Positions 18,698-26,577 of a stretch of 64,000 bases of DNA are shown here, piece by piece; position 1 is the stretch's first letter, and the number at the start of each line of letters is the position of its first letter. Made by a program: the position numbers and the translations under genes. The DNA comes from Pedobacter westerhofensis. GTDB lineage: Bacteria > Bacteroidota > Bacteroidia > Sphingobacteriales > Sphingobacteriaceae. The stretch is taken from positions 310,001 to 374,000 of the forward strand of contig NZ_FXTN01000007.1 in NCBI RefSeq assembly GCF_900182595.1, written 5' to 3'. A model generated the notes under the pieces. It did no database searches and had not been told where the DNA came from. It was given only the letters and a program-made list of their open reading frames with translations.

Positions 18698-19705
18698 TTA
18701 AGGTTGACCTACGCCACCTGATGAACCATAAACCTGCCCTGTCGCAAAGCTGGCATCCGCTGCGGCTAACTGTACAAAAATAGAAGCCAGTTCTGCGGGC
18801 TGTCCCGGCCTGTTCAGCATGGTCCAGCTACCGAACATCTGCTGTTTTTCAGGCTGTGCACCACCGCTGACCTGCAGTGCGGTCCAGATCGGTCCCGGTG
18901 CCACTCCGTTTACACGGATACCTTTTGGTCCAAGCTGTTTGGCCAGTGATTTTACATAATTCATCGTTGCAGCTTTAGTTTGCGCATACGCGTACAGGTC
19001 AGGTGAGGGATCATATGCCTGTTCAGAGGTGGTACCGATAATCGCAGAACCTGCAGGTAAATGCGGCAATGCTTCGCGGATGATCCAGAAAGGTGCATAA
19101 ATATTTGTCTTCATTGTGGCATCAAACTCCTCTGTAGTGAGGTCGACGATAGAATTTACCGACTGCTGGCGACCGGCATTATTCACGATAATGTCCAGTC
19201 CACCCAGGCCCGTCATCGCCTGCTGAACCAATTTTTTACAGAAGTCCTCGCTGCGCAGGTCGCCCGGAATAGCAATCGCCTTGCGGCCTTCTTTTTTGAT
19301 CAGAGCAATCACTTCCTGCGCATCCTGTTCCTCGCTGGGATAGTAATTAATAGCCACATCTGCACCTTCGCGGGCATAGGCAATTGCTGCTGCACGACCC
19401 AATCCTGAGTCGCCCCCAGTGATCAGTGCTTTACGTCCCATCAACCTGCCGGAGCCCTTGTAGCTGGATTCACCACAGTCGGGCACAGGGTTCATTTTGC
19501 TTTGCAGGCCTGGCCATGGCTGTGGCTGGCTTACAAAAGGAGGTTTAGGATACAGCGTGGTAGGGTCGCTGATTTTTGCCGGGCCATCATAATGGGTTTC
19601 CGTAACATTGGCTCTTGCCAGCACCGGTGATACCGCAACGGCAGCCAGGGTAGTTCCCAAACCGGCAACTACCTGCCTCCTGGTCATTTTGTCTTGCTCT
19701 TTCAT
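18698..19705 (-). CDS. Exported SDR oxidoreductase (GSP39/YdaD-like) with Tat-like leader
   Basis: A 335-residue short-chain dehydrogenase. Residues 8-32 (TRRQVVAGLGTTLAAVAVSPVLARA) form a leader with a twin arginine, suggesting export of the folded, cofactor-loaded enzyme. The Rossmann motif is TGGDSGLGRA. NNAG lies in DIIVNNAGRQQ, and the active-site Tyr/Lys pair is in YAYAQTKAA. The general-stress SDR group (GSP39-like) has the same PPFxSQxQPWPG-like N-terminal extension seen here. Substrate unknown. First gene of a pair with the DUF4142 protein. Confidence 0.88.
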   Translation of the reverse strand: MKEQDKMTRRQVVAGLGTTLAAVAVSPVLARANVTETHYDGPAKISDPTTLYPKPPFVSQPQPWPGLQSKMNPVPDCGESSYKGSGRLMGRKALITGGDSGLGRAAAIAYAREGADVAINYYPSEEQDAQEVIALIKKEGRKAIAIPGDLRSEDFCKKLVQQAMTGLGGLDIIVNNAGRQQSVNSIVDLTTEEFDATMKTNIYAPFWIIREALPHLPAGSAIIGTTSEQAYDPSPDLYAYAQTKAATMNYVKSLAKQLGPKGIRVNGVAPGPIWTALQVSGGAQPEKQQMFGSWTMLNRPGQPAELASIFVQLAAADASFATGQVYGSSGGVGQP

Positions 19706-19941
19706 GTATGTTTTTCTTTTTAGGTATATGGGTAGTATGATGTTCTGTTTACAACTGTTCTGATCTGCTATTTCAATATTTCAGTTTTAACTCATGAGTC
19801 AATCATTTGTTTAGAATTTATGAAATTTTGAAGAAACTGGCCCGGGAAATTTACCCTGACCTGAATTGTCCGCTTAGCTATAACTGATCACAATCACCTG
19901 ATCATATGACGGCTGTCACAATCCCTGCAGTGTTCGTTGTG

Positions 19942-19949
19942 TAGCTTTG
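19942..19949 (+). promoter_or_regulatory. Candidate -7 element for the L,D-transpeptidase-like gene
   Basis: TAGCTTTG matches TAnnTTTG and lies 46 bases upstream of the ATG at 19995. No matching -33 TTG is obvious. Confidence 0.42.
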
Positions 19950-19994
19950 AGTAGAGTACTAATGATCGTTTTAGTAATCTTTAACCAATAGATT

Positions 19995-21110
19995 ATGAAA
20001 GCTTTATTCTACATCACTATCCTTGCGCTTTCCAGCACATGTCTGCAAGCCCAGGATAAAGGAATTTCAAACCAGATCTCTGCTCAACTGGCCGGCGATA
20101 CCAATGCGGAAGGCCTGTTTTACCCTGCCTCAGTACAGCGTTTTTATCTTGCAAACGACTTCCAGCCGGCCTGGATCAAACCCCAGGCGGAGATGGGCAA
20201 AACCTGGCAGGCCATGTTGTTGCTGGACTGTGTATTACAGTTTGGCCTGGCACATGCAGATTATCATCCATATGAACTATCATATGATAGTTTACGTACC
20301 ATGCTGCAGCAACCCGAAAAATGGGATGCTCAGGTAAAAGCAAGGTTTGATATCGTGCTAACAGATGCAATGATCAGCCTGATGAACCATCTTCATTATG
20401 GTAAGCTCAATCCAGAATATCCTGCACACAGAATTGACAGGGGAACTAATTTACCCTTCCTGACAGAACATAAGCTCTGCGAAGCATTGTCGCGGGACAA
20501 TTTTATGGAGTGTATCCTGGGCGTCCAGCCGCAGGATCAGAACTATGTTCATCTACAGCACTATATGCAGCTTGTAAAAGGCCAGTATCAGGGCGATTGC
20601 TATGAAATTCCCGAAGCTGATGTCAGGCTCGTAGCTATAAACATGGAACGACTGCGATGGGCAAATTTTCCAAAGCGCCCCTTCATTCATGTGAATATTC
20701 CATCTTATACACTTAAATTATGTGAACCTGATTCTGTCTACAGCTTCAAAATAGCAGTAGGGCAAGCTAAACACAACCGTGCTGCAACGAACTGCGCAGC
20801 AGCATATCTTACTGCCGCTCCAATCCGTTCACTGGCCCACAGCGCTATACGCGTGCAGAAAGTTACTGCACTCGCCAGTCTGCTTTTGCGTTACGATGGC
20901 CAGGCTGATCGAATATCACTGCTGCGAAAAGATGCAAGTTATGACCTTAACATGATGCCCATGCTTAAAAAGGCCGTTCCTTTAAGGCTTACTTATCTTA
21001 CCTGTGTGATCAGGGGAGGGCTGCTGGAACGGTACCCGGATATTTATGGATTTGACCTCCTACTGCAAAACAAGCTATACAACATTCCGCAGAAACTGGC
21101 TGTAAACTGA
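19995..21110 (+). CDS. L,D-transpeptidase-like pseudoenzyme (YcbB scaffold, catalytic Cys lost)
   Basis: A 371-residue exported protein (signal MKALFYITILALSSTCLQA). Residues 40-200 look like the scaffold domain of YcbB-type murein L,D-transpeptidases, and NMERLRWANFPKRPFIHVNIPSYTLKL (216-242) is the standard entry into the YkuD catalytic domain. The domain core is then almost absent. About 20 residues after VGQAKH comes LAHSAIRVQKVTALASLLL, aligned with the catalytic SHGCIRV region, with the Gly-Cys replaced by Ser-Ala. It therefore cannot act as a cysteine transpeptidase. It may bind peptidoglycan or be degenerating. The USP gene starts 17 bases downstream. Confidence 0.75.
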   Translation: MKALFYITILALSSTCLQAQDKGISNQISAQLAGDTNAEGLFYPASVQRFYLANDFQPAWIKPQAEMGKTWQAMLLLDCVLQFGLAHADYHPYELSYDSLRTMLQQPEKWDAQVKARFDIVLTDAMISLMNHLHYGKLNPEYPAHRIDRGTNLPFLTEHKLCEALSRDNFMECILGVQPQDQNYVHLQHYMQLVKGQYQGDCYEIPEADVRLVAINMERLRWANFPKRPFIHVNIPSYTLKLCEPDSVYSFKIAVGQAKHNRAATNCAAAYLTAAPIRSLAHSAIRVQKVTALASLLLRYDGQADRISLLRKDASYDLNMMPMLKKAVPLRLTYLTCVIRGGLLERYPDIYGFDLLLQNKLYNIPQKLAVN

Positions 21111-21127
21111 ATCTTTAGTAATTTTTG

Positions 21128-21970
21128 ATGATGAAATCAATACTCGTACCGATAGATTTTTCAAGGCCTGCAGTGAATGCGGCGAGGTATGCCATGCACC
21201 TTTGTGAGATCGTTCATTCCAATCTATTCCTGGTCAATATTATACCGGCTGGCAGCTCAGCACCGTCCTTTGGCAGGGACCCGGGGCCGCTTTATGGGAA
21301 TTCAGCCATCAGTGAGACCAGCAAGAGACAGCTGGAAAGTTTTGCTGAGGAACTTACAATGCAGGATGCATTAATGACGGTTCCTAAATCATTTCATCCG
21401 GCAATCTCCTGTCTGGTACGCGAAGGGAATATAAAAGATGTGCTGGCCAGGCTCGTCCGGGAAAATAAGATCGGTCTGACTATCATGGCCAGCTCTGCTA
21501 AAGATCCGCTGCAATACACTGATTGCCCTGTATTACTCATTCCACCAGCGTACAAATTCAGGAGTGTAAGAAAAATTGCGATGGCAACCAGCCTCAGCAA
21601 TCCCGATCTTGAAGTCATCCATTCCATGGCAGGACTGGCATCCTGGTTTGGCGCTGATCTCGTGGTTACACATATTACTGATTCAGCACATGACAGCCCG
21701 GCTGATCACAGGAAGGCAGCCGGCTTCCTCAGAGATGTAACCAACAATATCAATTATGACCGCATCTACTACCGTCACATAAAAAATTCAGATATTGATG
21801 ATGGTCTGCACTGGTTAGCAGAAAATGGTGAAATCGATATCCTGGTAATGGTTCATCACCAGAAAGGATGGTTTTCAAATATTTATAGCAGCAGTCATAC
21901 CAAAAGAATATCCCGCCATAATGTTCTCCCGCTGCTGGTGTTTCCGGCAGACAAAAGGTTTACTTTTTAG
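21128..21970 (+). CDS. Universal stress protein with two USP domains
   Basis: A 280-residue cytoplasmic protein. The first UspA-like domain begins MKSILVPIDFSRPAVNAARYAMHLC. The second begins near residue 143 with VRKIAMATSLSNPDLEVIHSM and ends HNVLPLLVFPA. Tandem USP proteins of this size are common in Bacteroidota and respond to stress or starvation. ATGs at 21128 and 21131 are both possible starts. It follows the L,D-transpeptidase-like gene closely, suggesting co-transcription. Confidence 0.85.
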   Translation: MMKSILVPIDFSRPAVNAARYAMHLCEIVHSNLFLVNIIPAGSSAPSFGRDPGPLYGNSAISETSKRQLESFAEELTMQDALMTVPKSFHPAISCLVREGNIKDVLARLVRENKIGLTIMASSAKDPLQYTDCPVLLIPPAYKFRSVRKIAMATSLSNPDLEVIHSMAGLASWFGADLVVTHITDSAHDSPADHRKAAGFLRDVTNNINYDRIYYRHIKNSDIDDGLHWLAENGEIDILVMVHHQKGWFSNIYSSSHTKRISRHNVLPLLVFPADKRFTF

Positions 21971-22071
21971 AGGCGCCCGCGGAGCTGGAAACCTCAGGGA
22001 GATCCCTTGCTTAAGGTAATGAGTACTCTTTTAACTTCAATTATATGGGTTAAATGAGAAAACAAGAATGA

Positions 22072-22533
22072 TCAGAGCTGGCTTGGACGTTCAAACCGGC
22101 CTGTTTTTTCGTCAATACTGATTTTATACAGAATCAAATCAATACTGGTGCCGATGTCGCTTTCACTTTCTGTGAAGCCATGGGATGGATGGCTATCTTC
22201 AGATTCTATTGCGGGCATCACATGTTTAATGATAGCCTGCATCGCCTGGCGCATTTCTTCCCCCTCGGTAATCTCCTGAAATTTTCCCCATAATATCGCG
22301 CTTTTCCAATCAGTGATGTTTTTGATCACATCTACCTGAAAGCAGACCTGTGGATTGATACGTAACATGTCAATTTTTTTTCCTGCTGCAGAATGTCCAT
22401 AGATCACACCATCCTGATACACATAATTGATAGGTACAATATAGGTTTTACCCTCATTGCAGCAGCCTATCCTGCCTGTAACCTGTTCTTTTAACAGGTC
22501 GTCTATTTCGGTAATGGTAAGTGATCCTAGCAT
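22072..22533 (-). CDS. Pyridoxamine 5'-phosphate oxidase-like flavin-binding protein
   Basis: A 153-residue split-barrel protein. The pattern MLGSLTITEIDDLLKEQVTGRIGCC, then YIVPINYVYQDGVIYGHSAAGKKIDML and CFQVDVIKNITDWKSAILWGKF, is that of PPOX/NimA-related FMN-binding proteins. The substrate is unknown. The frame extends to an ATG at 22551; 22533 is preferred because family members begin MLGxL. It has no close operon partner. Confidence 0.83.
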   Translation of the reverse strand: MLGSLTITEIDDLLKEQVTGRIGCCNEGKTYIVPINYVYQDGVIYGHSAAGKKIDMLRINPQVCFQVDVIKNITDWKSAILWGKFQEITEGEEMRQAMQAIIKHVMPAIESEDSHPSHGFTESESDIGTSIDLILYKISIDEKTGRFERPSQL

Positions 22534-22723
22534 AATTCTAAAGATCTGCATATCATTTTTGGATATGAATGATGCAGTTCACTGATAACCATGATGTTCA
22601 TCATTTTTGATTACCCCCCCTGGTGATTTTCCGCAAGTTGTGCCTCCAGGCTGTGTTTTGCAGCAGTTGATTGTCAGCATTGCTTCCACGTATTGACGTC
22701 CTGCGGGATTTTACACTTTGGCC

Positions 22724-23104
22724 TTACAGGTAATTGCTGACTTCTATAAGATTCAGATCGGGATCCCGGAAATAAATGGATTTGATTTTCCCGCAGGCCC
22801 CTGTACGCGTTACATTGCTGGAAATGACAGCTATGTTTTTCTGTTTCAGTTCTATCTCAATTTCTGATATTGGCGTGGAGGAGATAAAACACAGATCTGC
22901 CGAACCAGGGGTTGCACTATGTGCTTTGGGTTCTATTTCATGCCCAAGTTGATGAAGGTTGATCTTTTGATTTCCAAAGAAAAGAGCCTGGCGGCCTTCC
23001 TGAAAGGTATCTGCCCTCATGCCCATCACATCGCGGTAGAACGCTATCGTTGCATCCGGATCTTTTACTGTTAACACAAGGTGGTCTATATGATTGATTT
23101 GCAT
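22724..23104 (-). CDS. VOC-family (glyoxalase-fold) protein
   Basis: A 126-residue metal-binding-fold protein. It begins MQINHIDHLVLTVKDPDATIAFY, with His7 of HLVLTV as the first likely metal ligand. It contains QALFFGNQKINLHQLG and ends IYFRDPDLNLIEVSNYL, the last strand with the Glu ligand. Such single-module VOC proteins include lyases, dioxygenases and drug-resistance proteins; this one cannot be assigned. The frame runs open to 23146, but the ATG at 23104 fits the fold start. Confidence 0.83.
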   Translation of the reverse strand: MQINHIDHLVLTVKDPDATIAFYRDVMGMRADTFQEGRQALFFGNQKINLHQLGHEIEPKAHSATPGSADLCFISSTPISEIEIELKQKNIAVISSNVTRTGACGKIKSIYFRDPDLNLIEVSNYL

Positions 23105-23377
23105 GATTGACAAAGGCTGGTCATGAATTAACGTGATACGGTCCAACTTAATATTAAATAATGACGATATATTTTCTTATTCCTGGCGCTGTCCGTCAAT
23201 AGCTGCCTTCTGCAATGGTTGAGATCATCGCCTTTTAAAGAATGTAAAAACTTCTTCGTAGTAATGTCCAGCAAGGGTAGTTGCTATTTTGGCTGATGTA
23301 CGAGCCAGGCGGAATGTACAGCTCTAAAGCATAGAACAAATCCTGCTTCTTATTGGTTTAAATATTAAAATATCGAA

Positions 23378-24496
23378 ATGGAATCAAGAAGATCATTCAT
23401 CGCCAATGCATCACTGGCAACAGCAGCACTGGCAGCTAGTCAGGTGCCCGGCATGGCCATCGCTGGTGATAACATACAGGAACAAAATACCTTATCAGCT
23501 GTAAAAGGATTCAATCTCCCCGGTAAAATTGGAGCGGGCGGCGTTGCCCTCGGTAACGGTTTCCACGAAAATTCAGATGAGCTGATCCAGCAAACCCTTA
23601 TGGCAGAATGGGATGCTGGTATCCGTTATTATGATACCTCACCTTTTTATGGATTCGGATTAAGCGAGCGCCGTTTGGGCCACTTTCTCTTCAGTAAAGA
23701 CAGAAAAGACTTCGTGCTGTCTACCAAAGTTGGGCGTGTATTTGAAGCCGACCGCAATTTTAAGAAAGATCCCGCAAGCTTATGGCATGGCAATCTCAAT
23801 TTCAAATATAAATTTGATTACACAGCTTCGGGTGTGAGGCGCTCTATAGAAGACAGCTTACAGCGTTTAGGCTTATCCTCTATTGATATGGTCTTTGTAC
23901 ACGATTTGTCACCTGATACTGGAGAGTTGGGTGCCCGCTGGGTAGAATATTTTGACATTGCTGCCAAAGGTGCATTCCCCGAACTTATAAAAATGCGTGA
24001 GGAGGGAATTATCAAGGGCTGGGGACTCGGCGTAAACACTCCCGAACCTATCATGAAGGCGATGGAGGTCTCAGACCCGGATATCAATCTGGTAGCTATA
24101 CAATACTCATTGTTAGAACATGAAAATGCACTGAATAAATTATTCCCGGCGATGCAGAAAAAAGGAGCACAAGCCGTTATTGGAGGTCCTTTGAATGCAG
24201 GCTTTCTGGCTGGCAAAGACAGATATAACTACGGGCCAACCATCCCGCCGGAAATGCTGGCCAAAAGGGATAAACTGCAGGCTATTGTACAAAAGTACAA
24301 TATACCATTAAGGACGGTGGCTTTACAGTTTTCTGCGGCCCATCCCGTAGTCTATGCTGTTATACCGGGTGCCAGTACTCCGGAACAGGCTATCCAAAAC
24401 GCCGTGTCTATGACACAAAGGATCCCTGATGCTTTGTGGAAAGAGCTAAAAGATCAGAAACTGATTGAAAAGAATGCTCCTGTACCAAAGGCTTAA
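23378..24496 (+). CDS. Aldo/keto reductase with Tat-like leader (L-fucose/aldose dehydrogenase type)
   Basis: A 372-residue member of the aldo/keto reductases, most like D-threo-aldose/L-fucose 1-dehydrogenases. The N-terminus ESRRSFIANASLATAALAA is a twin-arginine-type leader. The catalytic tetrad is visible: Asp86 and Tyr91 in YYDTSPFYGFGLSERRLG, Lys117 in LSTKVGR and His175 in MVFVHDLSPD. NADP-type binding residues lie in the C-terminal VIPGASTPEQ. It is a lone gene between the VOC gene and an SDR gene. Confidence 0.88.
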   Translation: MESRRSFIANASLATAALAASQVPGMAIAGDNIQEQNTLSAVKGFNLPGKIGAGGVALGNGFHENSDELIQQTLMAEWDAGIRYYDTSPFYGFGLSERRLGHFLFSKDRKDFVLSTKVGRVFEADRNFKKDPASLWHGNLNFKYKFDYTASGVRRSIEDSLQRLGLSSIDMVFVHDLSPDTGELGARWVEYFDIAAKGAFPELIKMREEGIIKGWGLGVNTPEPIMKAMEVSDPDINLVAIQYSLLEHENALNKLFPAMQKKGAQAVIGGPLNAGFLAGKDRYNYGPTIPPEMLAKRDKLQAIVQKYNIPLRTVALQFSAAHPVVYAVIPGASTPEQAIQNAVSMTQRIPDALWKELKDQKLIEKNAPVPKA

Positions 24497-24634
24497 GCGC
24501 AGAATTTTATCGAAAGGAAAACAGGGCTGCCTGCCGCAGTTTGATTTTAATTCTGCAAGGCAGTCCCATCGAAACTGAACTTTTCAGGATAGCGGTTTGA
24601 CCGTTTCAGGAAACCTTTGCTGAGGCTAAGCAGC

Positions 24635-24642
24635 TAATTTTG
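24635..24642 (+). promoter_or_regulatory. Candidate -7 element for the SDR-AraC pair
   Basis: TAATTTTG matches TAnnTTTG and lies 23 bases upstream of the SDR start codon. A TTG at 24617-24619 is nearer than the usual spacing, so the match is partial. Confidence 0.4.
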
Positions 24643-24664
24643 TCTCCTAATCATTGAGATAATT

Positions 24665-25477
24665 ATGGCAAAGACAGTATTAGTGACCGGGGCTTCCGCA
24701 GGAATCGGTAAAGCAACAGCAATTTTATTAGCACAAAACGGGTATCATGTTTACGGCGCGGCACGGAGGACAGAAAAGATGGAGGGCCTGAAAGCATACG
24801 GCATCACGCCGGTCACATTGGATGTTACCAACGATGACAGCATTAGTGCATGTATTGAACAGATTTTCCGTGAAGCAGGAAGCATTGATATATTGGTCAA
24901 CAATGCGGGGTTCGGCTCCTATGGTGCGATTGAAGATGTTACGATGCAGGACGCAAAATATCAGCTGGAAGTAAACGTTTTTGGTGCAATGCGGCTAAGT
25001 CAATTGGTGCTGCCTAAAATGCGGCAAAACAGCTACGGTAAGATTATAAACATCTCTTCTGTTGGGGGTAAAATTGCATTTCCGTTTGGCGGCTGGTACC
25101 ACGCCAGCAAATTTGCCATCGAAGCCCTGAGCGACGCCATGCGGCAGGAAGTAAAGCAATTTGGTATAGATGTAATGGTGATTGAACCGGGCGGCACAAA
25201 GTCAGAATGGGGCAACATTGCTGTAGAAAGTTTAATGCGTGTTTCGGGCGGGACAGCGTATCAAAAAATGGCAACGGCTGTTCAGAAAACATTTACAAAT
25301 ATGGCCGGTAACCTTCCTGAGCCGGTTGTGATCGCTGAACTGATCAAAGAAAGTATTGAGGCGGAAAGTCCGAAAACAAGATACACCGGCGGTTATATGG
25401 CAAAGCCGATGTTGTTTTTACGGAATATTCTGTCTGACAGGATGATGGAAAGGCTAATTATGAGTCAGCTAAAATAA
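24665..25477 (+). CDS. Cytoplasmic SDR-family oxidoreductase
   Basis: A 270-residue classical short-chain dehydrogenase. It has TGASAGIGKA (cofactor loop, 8-17), NNAGFGSYG, the catalytic Ser in NISSVGG and Tyr/Lys in YHASKFAIE. PGGTKSEW follows the active site, as in SDRs annotated as ketoacyl-type or retinol-type reductases. There is no signal peptide. The AraC regulator gene starts 10 bases after its stop, so the regulator probably controls this enzyme. Confidence 0.9.
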   Translation: MAKTVLVTGASAGIGKATAILLAQNGYHVYGAARRTEKMEGLKAYGITPVTLDVTNDDSISACIEQIFREAGSIDILVNNAGFGSYGAIEDVTMQDAKYQLEVNVFGAMRLSQLVLPKMRQNSYGKIINISSVGGKIAFPFGGWYHASKFAIEALSDAMRQEVKQFGIDVMVIEPGGTKSEWGNIAVESLMRVSGGTAYQKMATAVQKTFTNMAGNLPEPVVIAELIKESIEAESPKTRYTGGYMAKPMLFLRNILSDRMMERLIMSQLK

Positions 25478-25486
25478 TGTATCTTT

Positions 25487-26305
25487 ATGATCATGCAACC
25501 GGAGAAAATCAGCAGTAACATCATCTTGTATGCCTGTGAAGGCGAAACACATTTTGATCACGACCCTTTTGTGTATGAGCATTATTTTGGCATCATCACT
25601 TCCGGAAGTGCCGATCATTATACAGATCATGGTGTGGTCAATTATCCTACGGGATCTTTATGCCTGATCCGGAGGAACCAGTTACTGAAAGTCATCAAGA
25701 AACCAGACGGAGAAAAACCATTTGCGACTATTACTATCTTCCTGGAGCAGGAAACACTGAAAAAATACAGTGCGGAACATGATGTGAAAGCTGATGGGGT
25801 TTATGCTGGCGAAACCATTCTGATATTAGAAAACGACGCTTTTATGAAAGGGTATTTTGATTCGCTCATGCCGTATTTTGCCCAGCCCGAAAAGCTGACG
25901 CCAATCCTGGCACAGGCAAAAACTACCGAGGTGATTGCCTTATTGCTGCGTAATCCCGCGTTGAAAAATTTCCTGTATGATTTCAGCGAGCCACACAAAA
26001 TAGATCTGGAAGCATTTATGAAAAGACACTATTCATATAATGTTCCCCTGGCACAATTTGCGAAACTAACGGGCAGAAGCCTCTCTACCTTTAAACGTGA
26101 TTTTGTGAAAATTTTCGGTACAACGCCTGAAAAATGGCTACAAACCCAACGTCTGGAAAGGGCATATTTTCTGATCACACAAAAGAATAAACGCCCTTCG
26201 GAAATTTATCTCGAACTGGGTTTTGAAAGTTTGTCGCACTTTTCATACACTTTCAAAAAGCTGTTTGGACAGACCGCGACAGAAAGCAAAATACATCAGG
26301 AGTAA
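25487..26305 (+). CDS. AraC-family transcriptional regulator
   Basis: A 272-residue regulator. An N-terminal cupin-like sensor domain (TSGSADHYTDHGVVNYPTGSLCLIRRNQ) is followed by a C-terminal double helix-turn-helix. The HTH shows VPLAQFAKLTGRSLSTFKRDFVK (first helices) and IYLELGFESLSHFSYTFKKLFG (second). It is organised like the AraC protein at 62428-63294 and both carry the SLSTFKR recognition helix. It lies directly downstream of the SDR gene in a likely operon. Confidence 0.9.
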   Translation: MIMQPEKISSNIILYACEGETHFDHDPFVYEHYFGIITSGSADHYTDHGVVNYPTGSLCLIRRNQLLKVIKKPDGEKPFATITIFLEQETLKKYSAEHDVKADGVYAGETILILENDAFMKGYFDSLMPYFAQPEKLTPILAQAKTTEVIALLLRNPALKNFLYDFSEPHKIDLEAFMKRHYSYNVPLAQFAKLTGRSLSTFKRDFVKIFGTTPEKWLQTQRLERAYFLITQKNKRPSEIYLELGFESLSHFSYTFKKLFGQTATESKIHQE

Positions 26306-26464
26306 ACGCTTAAGACGCGTTTAAACTTTGGGGGAGAGTTCAATGCAATGTGACGGTCCAGTGCCCTGCCTGTTTTTAGGGCAACCCACCTTAGCATAGC
26401 AGCTCCATACTCGCCGGTATTTTAGAGGAAATCCCGTTCCAATGCAATTTTTCCCGGATCTTCC

Positions 26465-26483
26465 TCTACTGGTTTTCTGGTAT
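26465..26483 (+). promoter_or_regulatory. Putative operator: TCTACTGGTTTTCTGGTAT
   Basis: This 19-base motif lies 95 bases upstream of the histidine kinase start. The same motif, with 18 of 19 bases identical, occurs at 30724-30742, where GGTTTTCTGGTAT is also present in inverted orientation. The shared position upstream of two genes suggests a common regulator site, possibly for the adjacent response regulator. Confidence 0.45.
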
Positions 26484-26577
26484 ATTTACTATTCGTGGCA
26501 AAAAAAATGCAAAATTTCTTAATTTAACGGCCTGTTTGTTAGAAAAATTAAGCATTACGTAATTGAGCCGCTGCCCT

